Assembly: GCA_902602845.1 (NCBI GenBank)
Contig: CACKSN010000006.1
Span: 1-56,771, forward strand
From: an uncultured Alphaproteobacteria bacterium
Lineage (GTDB): Bacteria > Pseudomonadota > Alphaproteobacteria > HIMB59 > GCA-002718135
DNA: 56,771 bases
Direction of reading: 5' to 3'
The translations under genes and the position numbers were made by a program. Below are positions 1 through 10,456 of the stretch, piece by piece. Under the pieces are notes generated by a model that ran no database searches, was not told where the DNA came from, and saw only the letters and a program-made list of their open reading frames with translations. Each line of letters starts with the position of its first letter. Within the stretch, counting starts at the first letter, position 1.

Positions 1-476
1 TAGCGTATGAATCAATGTCATGCAGTCATTGTGCAGATTTTCATAATAACACACTGAGTGATATCAAGACGGAATATATTGATACTGGAAAGGTTAAGTT
101 TGTCTTTAGAGATTTCCCATTCAATTATCCAGCTTTAGCAGGTAGCATGATTATGCATTGTGTTCCAAATGAAGTTAGGTATGACTACATGAATGCACTT
201 TATAAACTCCAGAATAGCTGGATAAAGAGAGAGCATTCTGAAACAAGAGCTGAATTGTACAAAATAATGCAAAGTGGAGGTATGCAACAAGATGAGTTTG
301 ACTCCTGCCTAAGTGATATTAATTTAGAAAATGATATTCTTGAAGGGGTAATGAATGCTCAAAGAGAATTTAATATTCGGTCTACTCCATCATTTATTGT
401 AAATGGAGTACTCTATTCTGGTAACAAAAATATAAAAGAGTTTAGACAAATCATCGATAAAATATTATCACAATAA
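1..476 (+). CDS. DsbA-like thioredoxin-family disulfide oxidoreductase (5' truncated by window edge)
   Basis: Frame is open upstream of the listed ATG (..AYESMSCSHCADFHNN..), giving a CxxC motif (CSHC) in DsbA-like context; C-terminal 'STPSFIVNG' cis-Pro motif. Confidence 0.85.
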   Translation, partial: AYESMSCSHCADFHNNTLSDIKTEYIDTGKVKFVFRDFPFNYPALAGSMIMHCVPNEVRYDYMNALYKLQNSWIKREHSETRAELYKIMQSGGMQQDEFDSCLSDINLENDILEGVMNAQREFNIRSTPSFIVNGVLYSGNKNIKEFRQIIDKILSQ

Positions 477-479
477 TTA

Positions 480-3110
480 ATGATTAATTTTAAGACACTT
501 AAAGTTAAGGGCTTTAAGTCATTTGTTGAACCAACTGAAATACAAATTGAAAATGGGTTAACCGGGATAGTTGGTCCAAATGGGTGTGGTAAATCAAATC
601 TAGTTGAAGCATTCAGATTTGTGATGGGTGAGTTATCACCAAAACAGATGCGTGGTAGTGAATTAGATGATGTTATTTTTAATGGAACTGATGATAGGCC
701 AGCATGGGATATTGCGGAAGTCACAATAGACTTAGATAATAAAAATAGAAAAGCTCCAAGTATTTTTAATGAAACTGATTCAATTGAGGTAACTAGGAGA
801 ATATGGCGTGGAGAAGGTTCTGAATATAGAGTTAATGGAAAAGAAGTAAGGTTAAAAGATGTTCAATTACTTTTTGCTGATGCAGCAACAGGTGCTCGTT
901 CTACTTCAATGGTTAGTCAAGGAAGAGTCGGAGCAATTATTGCAGCAAAACCAGAACAAAGAAGAACGTTACTTGAGGAAGCTGCCGGTATTACTGGCTT
1001 ACACTCAAGAAGACATGAAGCCGAACTAAGACTTAATGCAACAGAGAATAATTTAGAGCGTGTTAAGGACGTATTAAAAGCACAAGATGAACAATTAACA
1101 ATTCTTAAAAAACAATCAAAACAAGCAGAGAGATACAAATACATTCAAAAAGATATTACAAAAGCAAGAGCTCGTTTATTTTACAAAAAGTGGATTGATG
1201 AAAAAGAAAAATTAAAAAATGCTGATAATAAAATTAAATTACAATCTAATGTAGTTAATGATCAAACTCAAATTGTTGCGCAATTAAATGTACAATATGA
1301 AAAAGTTCAAGAAAATTTACCAAACCTAAGACAAAAAGAAAGCACAACTGCATCTGAATTACAAAAATATACGCTTAATTTAGAAAATCAAGAAAAGGAA
1401 ATTGAACGTGCAAATATAGCTGTAGATGAAACAAAGGTAAGAATTGAACAAATTAAAAATGATATTGAGAGGGAAAAATTTTTGTATGATGATGCAAAAC
1501 AAAATTTAGAAAGAGTAAGAGAAGAAAAATCAATTTTATTAAAACAGCAAGGAGATTTATTTTTACAACCAGAAGAACAATTAAATGACGGCAAATCATT
1601 AGACAAAAAAAATAATAATCCGATAATTGATTATATTGACTTTGAAGACGGTTTAGAACAAGCTATTGCAGCTGTATTCTCTGATGAACTCATTGCTTCT
1701 ATTGATGAAAAACAAACAAGTTTTTGGAGAAAATTAGAAATAGAAAATTCTGATTTTAGTTCTGAAGTTCAAAAATTTTCATCAATAATTAAAGCACCAG
1801 ATAATTTAAAAAAAAAGCTAGAGTTTATTGGATTAATTGAAAATAAAGAAAATATTTTAGAATTACAAAAAAATTTAAAACCAGGTCAGATTCTTGTTAG
1901 TAAAATAGGGGAGATATGGAGGTGGGATGGATATGTATCAAGCAATAAACAAAATAATTCTACTCGTGCAATTTTAGAACAATTAAAAAATAGAAGGATA
2001 AAACAACTAAGTACAGAAGAGAAGCAATGGTATGATATTTCTGATAAAGCCAATCAAAGAATAGAAGAATTAAATTCAAGAGAAAAATCTTTGATTGGTG
2101 AATTATCAAATCTTGAGGCAGTTCCTAGTGATGTTTCAAATAAAAAAATACAAATCCAAACAATGATTGAGGAAAATAAGAATATTTATGAAAAAATTGC
2201 TGAAGAACTTCGTCAAACAGAACAAAATGCTAATGAGATTAATAAAAAATTAAAACTTGAAGAAGTTAAATTAAACGAACTGAGAGAAGACAGAATAAGA
2301 ACGGAAGGATTAATTAATACAATTAATGAATCAATTAAATTGTTAGCAACGCAAGTTAAAGAAAGATTGAGCATTGAGTTAGAAGAATTATTTGATCTTG
2401 GTCAAATAGATGCAAATAAAGTTTTAGCTGACATAGATGATTTAGAAAAAAAATTAGAAAGACTAATTGCAGAACAGGAAAGATTAGGTGGTGTAAATCT
2501 TCTTGCAGAGCAGGAAGCTAAAGATTTAGAAGAAAAAGTTAATACAATAAAAAAAGATCAATCAGATTTATTGAGTGCAATTACAAAATTGAGAGAAGCT
2601 ATAGACTCTTTAAATACAGAGGGCAGGCAAAGATTATTAGCTGCATATGGAATTGTAAATGAAAATTTTCAAAAGTTATTTACAAGACTTTTTGGTGGTG
2701 GAAAAGCTTACCTTAAATTTACAGATGAATCTGATCCATTGCAGGCTGGTTTAGAAATATTTGCAAGTCCTCCAGGAAAAAAATTACAAAATTTAAATTT
2801 ACTCTCAGGAGGCGAACAAGCATTAACAGCATTATCTTTATTATTTGCAGTATTTCTATCTAATCCGGCACCTATTTGTGTGCTTGATGAGGTTGATGCA
2901 CCATTGGATGATACGAATGTCGATAGGTTTTGTTCATTAGTAGAAGAAATTGCCAAAACCTCATCAACAAAATTTTTAGTTATTACGCACCACAGAATGA
3001 CAATGGCAAGAGTTAACAGATTATTTGGAGTTACAATGCCAGAAAAAGGTGTATCTCAATTAGTGTCTGTAGACTTAGAAAAAGCAATAGAAATTAAAGA
3101 AAAAGAATAG
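480..3110 (+). CDS. smc: Chromosome segregation protein SMC (short form)
   Basis: N-terminal FKSFVEPTEI..GIVGPNGCGKSNLVEAFRFVMGE Walker A, coiled coils, C-terminal LLSGGEQALTALSLLFAVFLSNPAPICVLDEVDAPLDDTNVDRF signature/Walker B. Confidence 0.95.
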   Translation: MINFKTLKVKGFKSFVEPTEIQIENGLTGIVGPNGCGKSNLVEAFRFVMGELSPKQMRGSELDDVIFNGTDDRPAWDIAEVTIDLDNKNRKAPSIFNETDSIEVTRRIWRGEGSEYRVNGKEVRLKDVQLLFADAATGARSTSMVSQGRVGAIIAAKPEQRRTLLEEAAGITGLHSRRHEAELRLNATENNLERVKDVLKAQDEQLTILKKQSKQAERYKYIQKDITKARARLFYKKWIDEKEKLKNADNKIKLQSNVVNDQTQIVAQLNVQYEKVQENLPNLRQKESTTASELQKYTLNLENQEKEIERANIAVDETKVRIEQIKNDIEREKFLYDDAKQNLERVREEKSILLKQQGDLFLQPEEQLNDGKSLDKKNNNPIIDYIDFEDGLEQAIAAVFSDELIASIDEKQTSFWRKLEIENSDFSSEVQKFSSIIKAPDNLKKKLEFIGLIENKENILELQKNLKPGQILVSKIGEIWRWDGYVSSNKQNNSTRAILEQLKNRRIKQLSTEEKQWYDISDKANQRIEELNSREKSLIGELSNLEAVPSDVSNKKIQIQTMIEENKNIYEKIAEELRQTEQNANEINKKLKLEEVKLNELREDRIRTEGLINTINESIKLLATQVKERLSIELEELFDLGQIDANKVLADIDDLEKKLERLIAEQERLGGVNLLAEQEAKDLEEKVNTIKKDQSDLLSAITKLREAIDSLNTEGRQRLLAAYGIVNENFQKLFTRLFGGGKAYLKFTDESDPLQAGLEIFASPPGKKLQNLNLLSGGEQALTALSLLFAVFLSNPAPICVLDEVDAPLDDTNVDRFCSLVEEIAKTSSTKFLVITHHRMTMARVNRLFGVTMPEKGVSQLVSVDLEKAIEIKEKE

Positions 3111-3113
3111 ATC

Positions 3114-3401
3114 GTGAATTATAAAAATAAAAAATTAGAAGAATTAAATAAAAAAATTGATAGTCTAAGTACAAAAAAAAATAACTTGAAGAATAACAGT
3201 AAGGACATGGGTGCAGGTTTTGGATTTAAAATTAGCACAGAAATAATAGCAGCCCTCATTGTAGGAGTTGGAATTGGACTTATTGTGGATAATTATTTTA
3301 ATACTAAACCCATTGGCTTAATTATTTTCTTCATATTTGGTGCATTTGCTGGATTTTTAAATGTTTATCGTGTAATGCGTCGCATTGAAAAACAACGATA
3401 A
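3114..3401 (+). CDS. atpI: ATP synthase F0 accessory subunit I (AtpI), GTG start
   Basis: Two TM helices with AtpI-like GxGFxxxTE...G.G..D....T.P pattern; immediately upstream of atpB. Confidence 0.8.
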   Translation: MNYKNKKLEELNKKIDSLSTKKNNLKNNSKDMGAGFGFKISTEIIAALIVGVGIGLIVDNYFNTKPIGLIIFFIFGAFAGFLNVYRVMRRIEKQR

Positions 3402-3425
3402 TTTAAATAACGAATATTGTAAAAC

Positions 3426-4160
3426 ATGGCAGCTAAAGATAGTCCCTTAAAACAATTCGAAATAAGTACGATTTCAAACATTGAAGTTGCAGGTTATAAT
3501 TTATCATTTACTAACTCTTCTTTTGCTATGCTTATAACAGTTTTAATAATTACGTTATTTTTAACCTTAACCGTAAATACTCGTTCAATTATCCCTTCAA
3601 GGATGCAGCTAATTTCAGAACTAATGTATAACTTTATTGCACAATTATTATCCGACACAGTAGGTGACAATGGAAAGAAATATTTCCCATTTGTTTTTTC
3701 ATTATTTATGTTTGTTCTTATTGGAAATATGATTGGTATGATACCATATCAATTTACTTTCACTAGTCATATAATTGTTACATTTGGCTTAGCTGCAGTT
3801 GTGTTTATTGGAGTAACTATTCTCGGCTTTTTAAATCATGGAATAAAGTTCTTCTCATTTTTTGTAATTCCGGGTGTACCTTTTTATATGCATCCACTTT
3901 TAATTCCAATTGAGGTCATTTCTTATTTATCTAGACCAATCAGTTTATCTGTTAGACTTTTTGCTAACATGCTTGCCGGTCATACTTTACTTAAAGTTTT
4001 TGCTGGATTTGTTGTAACTATGCCTTTTTTTACAGGTGCTTTTCCTCTCGCCTTTATCGTCGCATTAACCGGACTTGAAATTTTAATTGCTTTTTTGCAA
4101 GCTTATGTGTTTGCAATACTTACATGTTTATATATTAACGATGCTTATCATTTACATTAA
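3426..4160 (+). CDS. atpB: ATP synthase F0 subunit a
   Basis: Conserved SLSVRLFANMLAGHTLL and C-terminal QAYVFAILTCLYINDAYHLH motifs. Confidence 0.97.
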   Translation: MAAKDSPLKQFEISTISNIEVAGYNLSFTNSSFAMLITVLIITLFLTLTVNTRSIIPSRMQLISELMYNFIAQLLSDTVGDNGKKYFPFVFSLFMFVLIGNMIGMIPYQFTFTSHIIVTFGLAAVVFIGVTILGFLNHGIKFFSFFVIPGVPFYMHPLLIPIEVISYLSRPISLSVRLFANMLAGHTLLKVFAGFVVTMPFFTGAFPLAFIVALTGLEILIAFLQAYVFAILTCLYINDAYHLH

Positions 4161-4178
4161 TTTAAAATAGGAGGTATT

Positions 4179-4403
4179 ATGGAAATTGAAGCAGCAAAAG
4201 TAATCGGAGCAGGTTTAGCCGTCATAGGTGTTATCGGATCAGGAATTGGTATTGGTAATATCTTCTCATCATTTATTCAAGCAGTTGGCAGGAATCCTGC
4301 AGCAAGAGGAGAAGTATTTACAATGACAATGCTAGGATTTGCACTTGTAGAAGCAATAGCTTTGTTTGCATTAGTTATAGCCTTAGTTATTTTATTTGGT
4401 TAA
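4179..4403 (+). CDS. atpE: ATP synthase F0 subunit c
   Basis: 74 aa, GIGIGNIFSSFIQAVGRNPAA, proton-binding Glu in ALVEAIALFALV. Confidence 0.97.
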   Translation: MEIEAAKVIGAGLAVIGVIGSGIGIGNIFSSFIQAVGRNPAARGEVFTMTMLGFALVEAIALFALVIALVILFG

Positions 4404-4420
4404 TAAAAATCTTTAAGTAA

Positions 4421-4912
4421 ATGCCTCAATTAAATCCTGAGTTCTTTATTTCACAGCTCTTTTGGCTTACCATTTTTTTTACTTTTCTTTTAGTTTTTTT
4501 ATGGAAAGTTTCACTTCCTAGAATTGCAACTGTAATAGAAAAAAGACAAAATAAAATTGATGAAAATTTATCATCTGCGAAAGAGCTTCAAGAAGAGGCT
4601 CACGAAATAGAGAAAAGAATTAATGATAGATTAAATGTTGCCAAAGAGGAGACTAATGTAAAAATTAAAAATACAATGTCTTTTCTACAAGAGGATGCAT
4701 CTTCTCAATTGAATTTACTCGATAAAGAATTAGAAAAAAAAATATCTACATCTGAAAAACAAATTTTAATTAATAGAGATAATCAAATGGAAAAAATTAA
4801 TGAAGAAATAGTAAAAATTACTAAAATTACTGTCTCTAAATTAACTGATATTAATCTTTCAGACAGTGATATTGAAAAAGAAATAAATTCTCGCAAAGAG
4901 GCTTTAAATTAA
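4421..4912 (+). CDS. atpG: ATP synthase F0 subunit b'
   Basis: N-terminal TM then charged coiled coil; position after atpE as in alphaproteobacteria; MPQLNPEFFISQLFWLTIFF. Confidence 0.9.
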   Translation: MPQLNPEFFISQLFWLTIFFTFLLVFLWKVSLPRIATVIEKRQNKIDENLSSAKELQEEAHEIEKRINDRLNVAKEETNVKIKNTMSFLQEDASSQLNLLDKELEKKISTSEKQILINRDNQMEKINEEIVKITKITVSKLTDINLSDSDIEKEINSRKEALN

Positions 4913-5397
4913 TGTTTTCCGATCCACAGTTTTGGGTAGCTGTTTCCTTTTTTCTATTTATAGCAGCAATATTTAATCCAGTTAGGAAATTACTAATATC
5001 AAGTCTTGATTCACAAATAAATGAAATTAAATCTAAAATTAATGAAGCTGAAAATTTAAAAATAGAGGCTCAAAAAACACTTAACGAAATTAAAACAAGA
5101 GAAACTGAAGTTGAAAAAGAGATTCAAGCACTTCAAAAAAGTTCACAAGAAAAAATAAAAGAATTAGAAATTTTATCATCTAAAAAACTCTCAGAACAAA
5201 TTGAGAAAAGAAAGATACTTGCAGATAATAAAATTGATCAATTACTAAGAGATACAAATATTACCATCAAAAATTATATATCCAACACTGCTATTGAATC
5301 CACTATAGGCTTATTACAAAAAAATTTATCTAAAGAAATAAAATCTGATCTAATTAGTCAATCTATAGGCGAATTAAATAAAGTTATAAAAAGATAG
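4912..5397 (+). CDS. atpF: ATP synthase F0 subunit b
   Basis: N-terminal TM plus coiled coil, overlaps b' by one base; syntenic. Confidence 0.9.
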   Translation: MFSDPQFWVAVSFFLFIAAIFNPVRKLLISSLDSQINEIKSKINEAENLKIEAQKTLNEIKTRETEVEKEIQALQKSSQEKIKELEILSSKKLSEQIEKRKILADNKIDQLLRDTNITIKNYISNTAIESTIGLLQKNLSKEIKSDLISQSIGELNKVIKR

Positions 5398-5399
5398 TT

Positions 5400-5894
5400 T
5401 TAATTTGTAATCTTAATAAACCCAATTGACATTGAATTTACTTTTTTGCTCTTGTCTAATATAATTTTTAAATTTCCTACTACCTCTGTTAAATTATATT
5501 TAGAATTTGCCTCAGAATAATTAATTTGATCTTTGATTCTGAAATAGTGTCTATCAATTATGTCATCGTTACTATCATACAAAATGACAAAAATGGGCAA
5601 ATTTAAAATTTTATCTGTAGGATTTATTGGTTCAACTAAAATTAATAGATCCAAAAAATAATTATTATTATTTGAGTCTGCATAGCAATTATTTAGACCA
5701 TAATTATTTAGTATAGCTTTATAATATATTTTTTCAAAATCTAAGCTATTTAAATCTCCATGTGCATAAATGTTATTTTCAGAGGAAAAAAACACTGCTG
5801 GACAATCAATAACCGAAAATTCATTGCCTTTATTTATGGCTCCTTCGCAGCCAAACATTAAAATTAATGCAAAAAATAATAAGATTTTTTTCAC
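5400..5894 (-). CDS. Putative lipoprotein of unknown function
   Basis: Signal peptide with lipobox-like LMFGC; no recognised domain. Confidence 0.6.
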   Translation of the reverse strand: MKKILLFFALILMFGCEGAINKGNEFSVIDCPAVFFSSENNIYAHGDLNSLDFEKIYYKAILNNYGLNNCYADSNNNNYFLDLLILVEPINPTDKILNLPIFVILYDSNDDIIDRHYFRIKDQINYSEANSKYNLTEVVGNLKIILDKSKKVNSMSIGFIKITN

Positions 5895-5946
5895 AAATAT
5901 TGTATTACTATAAAAAAATCAAAGATTACAACATTGTCTTAAAAAA

Positions 5947-6888
5947 ATGAATAAAAAATTGAATGTTTATCTAGCAGGTCCAAGAGGTTTTTGTGCTGGA
6001 GTTGATAGAGCTATTGAAATGGTTAAAGGAGCATTAAAAAAATATGGTCATCCAGTTTATGTTAGGCATGAGATAGTTCATAATAAATATGTAGTAGAAA
6101 ACTTAAAATCTGAAGGTGCAATATTTGTAGAGCAACTTGATGAAATTAAAGACAGAAGTAGACCAGTAATATTTTCAGCTCATGGTGTTCCTAAATCAGT
6201 TCCTGAAGAAGCATTGAAACTGAACCTTTTATATTTTGATGCAACTTGTCCACTAGTAAGTAAAATTCATAAAGAAGTTGAGCATTTTGATAAAAAAAAA
6301 TTACCAGTTATTTTAATAGGGCATAGAAATCATCCAGAAGTTATTGGCACAATGGGACAAACAAATAATAAAATTTATCTTGTAGAAAATACTCAAGATG
6401 TAAAAAATCTACCGCTAGATTTTAATGAACAAATTGCCTACGTAACACAAACAACATTATCTGTTGATGATACAAAAGATATTATCAAAGAAATAAAAAG
6501 CAGATTTAAAAAAATAGTTGAACCAAAAAAAAATGACATCTGTTATGCAACAACAAATAGACAAGAGGCTGTAAAAAAAATTGCAAGTGACTGTGATTAT
6601 TTTTTAGTAATTGGAGCAAGTAATTCTTCAAATTCTTTACGATTAGTTGAAGTTGCAAGAAATTATGGCTCTAAAAAAGCCATACTAGTTGAGGATGTAG
6701 AATCATTGAATTTAAATATTTTTGAAAATACGAAAAACATAGGGATTACAGCAAGCGCTTCATCTCCTGAAATATTAGTAAAGAAATTATTAGACAAGTT
6801 GAAAAAAAACTTTGAAATTAAAATTAATGAAGCACATTATGAAAAAGAAGACGTATACTTTAAAGTTCCAGAAAAACTTAAACATTAA
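5947..6888 (+). CDS. ispH: 4-hydroxy-3-methylbut-2-enyl diphosphate reductase
   Basis: AGPRGFCAGVDRAIEMV..RHEIVHNKYVV, DATCPLVSKIH, CYATTNRQ. Confidence 0.97.
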   Translation: MNKKLNVYLAGPRGFCAGVDRAIEMVKGALKKYGHPVYVRHEIVHNKYVVENLKSEGAIFVEQLDEIKDRSRPVIFSAHGVPKSVPEEALKLNLLYFDATCPLVSKIHKEVEHFDKKKLPVILIGHRNHPEVIGTMGQTNNKIYLVENTQDVKNLPLDFNEQIAYVTQTTLSVDDTKDIIKEIKSRFKKIVEPKKNDICYATTNRQEAVKKIASDCDYFLVIGASNSSNSLRLVEVARNYGSKKAILVEDVESLNLNIFENTKNIGITASASSPEILVKKLLDKLKKNFEIKINEAHYEKEDVYFKVPEKLKH

Positions 6889-6890
6889 TT

Positions 6891-7841
6891 ATGGCAGTAT
6901 TTACAAAACTAGATAAAAAAGAAATAGAATATTTTGTTGATTTATATAATATCGGTGCATTAGAGGATTATTCTGAAATAATTGATGGCATCGAAAACAC
7001 AAATTACAAATTAATTTGCAATAAAATTCCATACATACTTACCATATTTGAAAAAAGAGTTAAGGAAAATGATCTCCCTTTTTTTATGGACTTAAAAGTT
7101 TATCTAAATAAAAATAATTTTAAATGTCCAAAGCCTGTCAAAAATAAAAATAATGAAATCATCAACTCTTTGAAAAATAAAAAGGCTGTAATTGTATCTT
7201 TTATTGAAGGTAAAAAAATTGATACACCTAATAAAGCTATCTGTTTTGAAGTAGGTAAGATGATTGGTAATTTACATAATATCTCTAAAAATTTTCATAA
7301 AAAAAGAGAGAATTCACTTAGTATATCTATATTAAAGAATATATTTTACAAATGTCAGGAAAAAAGAAATGAAAAATTTGAGATAATTTTTAATACATTA
7401 GAGAATGAAATTTTATTCATAGAAAACTTTTGGCCAAACAACCTTCCTTATGGAGTTATTCATGCTGACTTATTTAAAGATAATATTTTTTTTAATGAAG
7501 AAAAAATTACTGGTGTAATCGATTTTTATTTCTCATGTAATCATTTTTTTCTATATGATATTTGTATTGTAATAAATGATTGGTGTTTTGAAAATAATGG
7601 AAAAGATTTTAATATGGAATCTTTTAGATCAATAATTGAAGGTTACAGTTTATCAAGAAAATTAGAAACCGCAGAACTAAATGCATTTAATTTTTTATTG
7701 AGATTAGCTGCAGTAAGAATTCTAATAACAAGATTACATGATTTTTTATTTCACCCCAATGATGCTCTTGTAATTAAAAAAGATCCTGTAGAATATTTTA
7801 ATATTTTAGAATGGCATCAACAACATAGGAACATCTCTTGA
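6891..7841 (+). CDS. thrB: Homoserine kinase (APH-fold ThrB)
   Basis: MAVFTKLDKKEIEYFVDLYNIG.. start, VIHADLFKDNIFF and GVIDFYFSC motifs; next to ispH and rnhA. Confidence 0.9.
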   Translation: MAVFTKLDKKEIEYFVDLYNIGALEDYSEIIDGIENTNYKLICNKIPYILTIFEKRVKENDLPFFMDLKVYLNKNNFKCPKPVKNKNNEIINSLKNKKAVIVSFIEGKKIDTPNKAICFEVGKMIGNLHNISKNFHKKRENSLSISILKNIFYKCQEKRNEKFEIIFNTLENEILFIENFWPNNLPYGVIHADLFKDNIFFNEEKITGVIDFYFSCNHFFLYDICIVINDWCFENNGKDFNMESFRSIIEGYSLSRKLETAELNAFNFLLRLAAVRILITRLHDFLFHPNDALVIKKDPVEYFNILEWHQQHRNIS

Positions 7842-8273
7842 ATGATTAGAATATATACAGATGGAGCATGCTCAGGAAATCCAGGAATTGGAGGATGGGG
7901 AGCAGTTATACTTAATGTTTCAGATAAACCTATATTACTAAACGGGGGGGAACTAAATACAACAAATAATCGTATGGAATTAACTGCTGCAATAGAATCC
8001 ATATTATTTTTTAATAAAAAAGAATACTTAGAAATATACACTGACAGCAAATATTTAAAAGATGGTATCGAAAGATGGATTGTAAAATGGAAAAAAAATG
8101 GTTGGAAAACTGCAAATAAGAAAGCTGTTAAAAATAAAGATTTATGGACTGAATTAGATACAGAAATAAGTAAACATATTATTAAATGGAATTGGGTAAA
8201 AGGACACACTAACAATGAATTTAATGAAAAAGCTGATTCTCTTGCAAGGAAATTTATTGAAGAAAATAGTTAA
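7842..8273 (+). CDS. rnhA: Ribonuclease HI
   Basis: IYTDGACSGNPGIGGWG, NRMELTAAIE, TDSKYLKDGIERWI, VKGHTNNEFNEKADSLAR. Confidence 0.97.
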   Translation: MIRIYTDGACSGNPGIGGWGAVILNVSDKPILLNGGELNTTNNRMELTAAIESILFFNKKEYLEIYTDSKYLKDGIERWIVKWKKNGWKTANKKAVKNKDLWTELDTEISKHIIKWNWVKGHTNNEFNEKADSLARKFIEENS

Positions 8274-8832
8274 GAATTTTTGTTTAATAGCTATTTTATT
8301 AATATTACCTTACTCTAATATTATTGCTAAAGAAAGATGGATAATTGAAAAAAATTTATCAAGTATTTCTTTTGAAGTTCCCATTCTTTTTGCAAAAAAT
8401 GTATCGGGTGAGTTTAAAAAATTTGATGGTTTTGTAGAAATAGATCTTAAAAATAAAACAAATAATAAAGCTTTATTGTCAGTTGATATTAGCAGTATTG
8501 AAATAAACTATAAAAAATATAAAAATTTAATTTTAGGTCCGATATTTTTTGATGCGTTAAACTATCCAATAGGAGTTCTTGACACAAGAAAATTTTCTTA
8601 TTCGAATGAAACAGATATAAAATTAAATGTAGAGCTTACAATTAAAGGAGTGAATAAATTATTATTTACAGATCTTAAAGTTATAAAATTAACAAATAAT
8701 CTTGTACAAATAAAATCAAATTTAGAATTTAATAGAAATGATTTTAATATTGGTACTGGAAATTGGAGTAATACAACAATATTAAAAAATAAAATTAGAG
8801 TTATCTCAAATATTTTTTTGATCAAAGAATAA
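8215..8832 (+). CDS. YceI-like secreted/periplasmic lipid-binding family protein
   Basis: RWIIEKNLSSISFEVP...GEFKKFDGFVEID..; signal peptide; true start may be TTG near 8257 rather than the ATG overlapping rnhA. Confidence 0.7.
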   Translation: MNLMKKLILLQGNLLKKIVKNFCLIAILLILPYSNIIAKERWIIEKNLSSISFEVPILFAKNVSGEFKKFDGFVEIDLKNKTNNKALLSVDISSIEINYKKYKNLILGPIFFDALNYPIGVLDTRKFSYSNETDIKLNVELTIKGVNKLLFTDLKVIKLTNNLVQIKSNLEFNRNDFNIGTGNWSNTTILKNKIRVISNIFLIKE

Positions 8833-8833
8833 A

Positions 8834-10450
8834 TTAATTTAAATTTAAAAAATCACCACATCTTAAACCAAGCATCATCGCAGGAGCTGATGTGTTGCCA
8901 GAATTAATATTTGGCATAGCAGAAAGATCACATACTCTCAGATTATCAATACCTCTGACTCTTAATTTAGAATCTAAAACTGACATTTTATCATTATCAG
9001 CACCCATTTTTGCAGTACCAGATGGATGGTAATTTGTTCTAACAAATCTCCTACAATGCTTCTCTAAATTGTCATCTGATAAATTTTCTGTATCAGGTAT
9101 GATTATTTTTTCTACTTTTTTTGATAAAGGACCTCTTTGTAAGGCCTGTAAAAAAAACCTTTGACCTGCCATCATCATTTTAAGATCATCTTCATGTTTT
9201 AATAAATTTAATTCAATCTCAGGTTGATCTCTAAAATTAGATGATTTTAATTTTACATAACCTCTAGATTTTGGTTTTGTCATTACAGTTGTTATAGACA
9301 TTCCATAATCATCTTTAATAGTGCCAATTGTATCTGAGTTCATGTATATACTGGGTACAAAAAACGCTTGTATATAAGATAAATCTTCACTATTAATTGG
9401 ATTAACAAAAGCCCCTGCTTCGACACCAGTTGAATTTACCCTACCTGTACCAAATAGAAGAAACTCAAGTCCATTTCTCAACATTCTCCAACCTTCACCC
9501 TGTTTATAATATCCAAATTTACCATTTGCTTTTGCAATTAGTGGGCATTCAGGATGATCCATTAAATTTTTACCTACACCAGGTAAATTATTTTTGCATT
9601 TTATTGAAAATTTTTCGAGTTCTTCTTCACTACCGATACCTGAAAGCATTAATATTTTTGGTGTAATAAATGATCCTGCAGCTAATATTATTTCCTTTTC
9701 TGCAAAAATTTTTTCTTCTTCGCCTGAAAGATTTTCAATAGTAACTCCAATAGCCTTATCATTTTCAATAATTATTTCTTTAACGGTCGTTCTTAGTAAA
9801 AGATTAAGTTTTTGATTATTTGTGTGAGGTTCAATAAAAGCTGATGCAGATGATGATCGCTTTCCTTTCTTGTTCATAAATTGGTAAAGACCAACACCTC
9901 TTTGTTTTTCACCATTAAAATCATCAGTTTTATCTACACCTAGAATTGCTACTGACTCTATAAAATCATAAGTTAGTTGATCAATATGTGTAGAATCAGA
10001 AACATTAAGTTGTCCTTTTTTGCTATGATATTTATTTTCTAATCTTGAATTATTTTCCATTTCTTTAAAGTATGGAAGAATTGTGTTCCAATCCCATTTA
10101 ACATTATCATTGTTTACTCTTAAAATTTCATCCCATTCATTATAATCCTCTGCTCTACCTCTCATATATACCTGAGCGTTAATTGATGTTCCTCCCCCTA
10201 ATACATTGCCCTGTGGAATAATATTCTGTCTATTGCCTAAATGTTTTTGTGGATTTGATTTATGATATGTTGCATATTTAGAATTATTTATTAATTTAAA
10301 AAAACCAGCTGGAGAATTTAACAAAAAATTGTTATGTGAGAAACCTGCTTCAATTAATGTTACAGACTTATTTGCAGTTAATAATTTATGAGTAACAGCA
10401 CATCCAGATGCACCTCCGCCAATAACAATATAGTCAGGGATTTCAGTCAC
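8834..10450 (-). CDS. GMC-family FAD-dependent oxidoreductase (choline/alcohol dehydrogenase-like)
   Basis: DYIVIGGGASGCAVTHKL, GNVLGGGTSINAQVYMRGRAEDYNEW, HPSGTAKMG. Confidence 0.93.
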   Translation of the reverse strand: MTEIPDYIVIGGGASGCAVTHKLLTANKSVTLIEAGFSHNNFLLNSPAGFFKLINNSKYATYHKSNPQKHLGNRQNIIPQGNVLGGGTSINAQVYMRGRAEDYNEWDEILRVNNDNVKWDWNTILPYFKEMENNSRLENKYHSKKGQLNVSDSTHIDQLTYDFIESVAILGVDKTDDFNGEKQRGVGLYQFMNKKGKRSSSASAFIEPHTNNQKLNLLLRTTVKEIIIENDKAIGVTIENLSGEEEKIFAEKEIILAAGSFITPKILMLSGIGSEEELEKFSIKCKNNLPGVGKNLMDHPECPLIAKANGKFGYYKQGEGWRMLRNGLEFLLFGTGRVNSTGVEAGAFVNPINSEDLSYIQAFFVPSIYMNSDTIGTIKDDYGMSITTVMTKPKSRGYVKLKSSNFRDQPEIELNLLKHEDDLKMMMAGQRFFLQALQRGPLSKKVEKIIIPDTENLSDDNLEKHCRRFVRTNYHPSGTAKMGADNDKMSVLDSKLRVRGIDNLRVCDLSAMPNINSGNTSAPAMMLGLRCGDFLNLN

Positions 10451-10456
10451 AAAAAA

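Noticed and set aside
413-724. Antisense ORFs such as 413..724, 917..1144, 1388..1606, 2708..2956 (-)
   Set aside because: Lie opposite strongly supported coding genes (smc) and encode low-complexity Ser/Phe/Leu-rich translations typical of AT-rich antisense frames
7940-7955. Seven-G homopolymer in rnhA as a phase-variable tract
   Set aside because: Encodes conserved Gly-Gly in frame (NGGELN) in an essential-type gene; length alone does not support phase variation
7817-8215. 132-aa minus-strand ORF over rnhA
   Set aside because: Antisense to a highly conserved RNase HI; Phe/Ser-rich shadow translation
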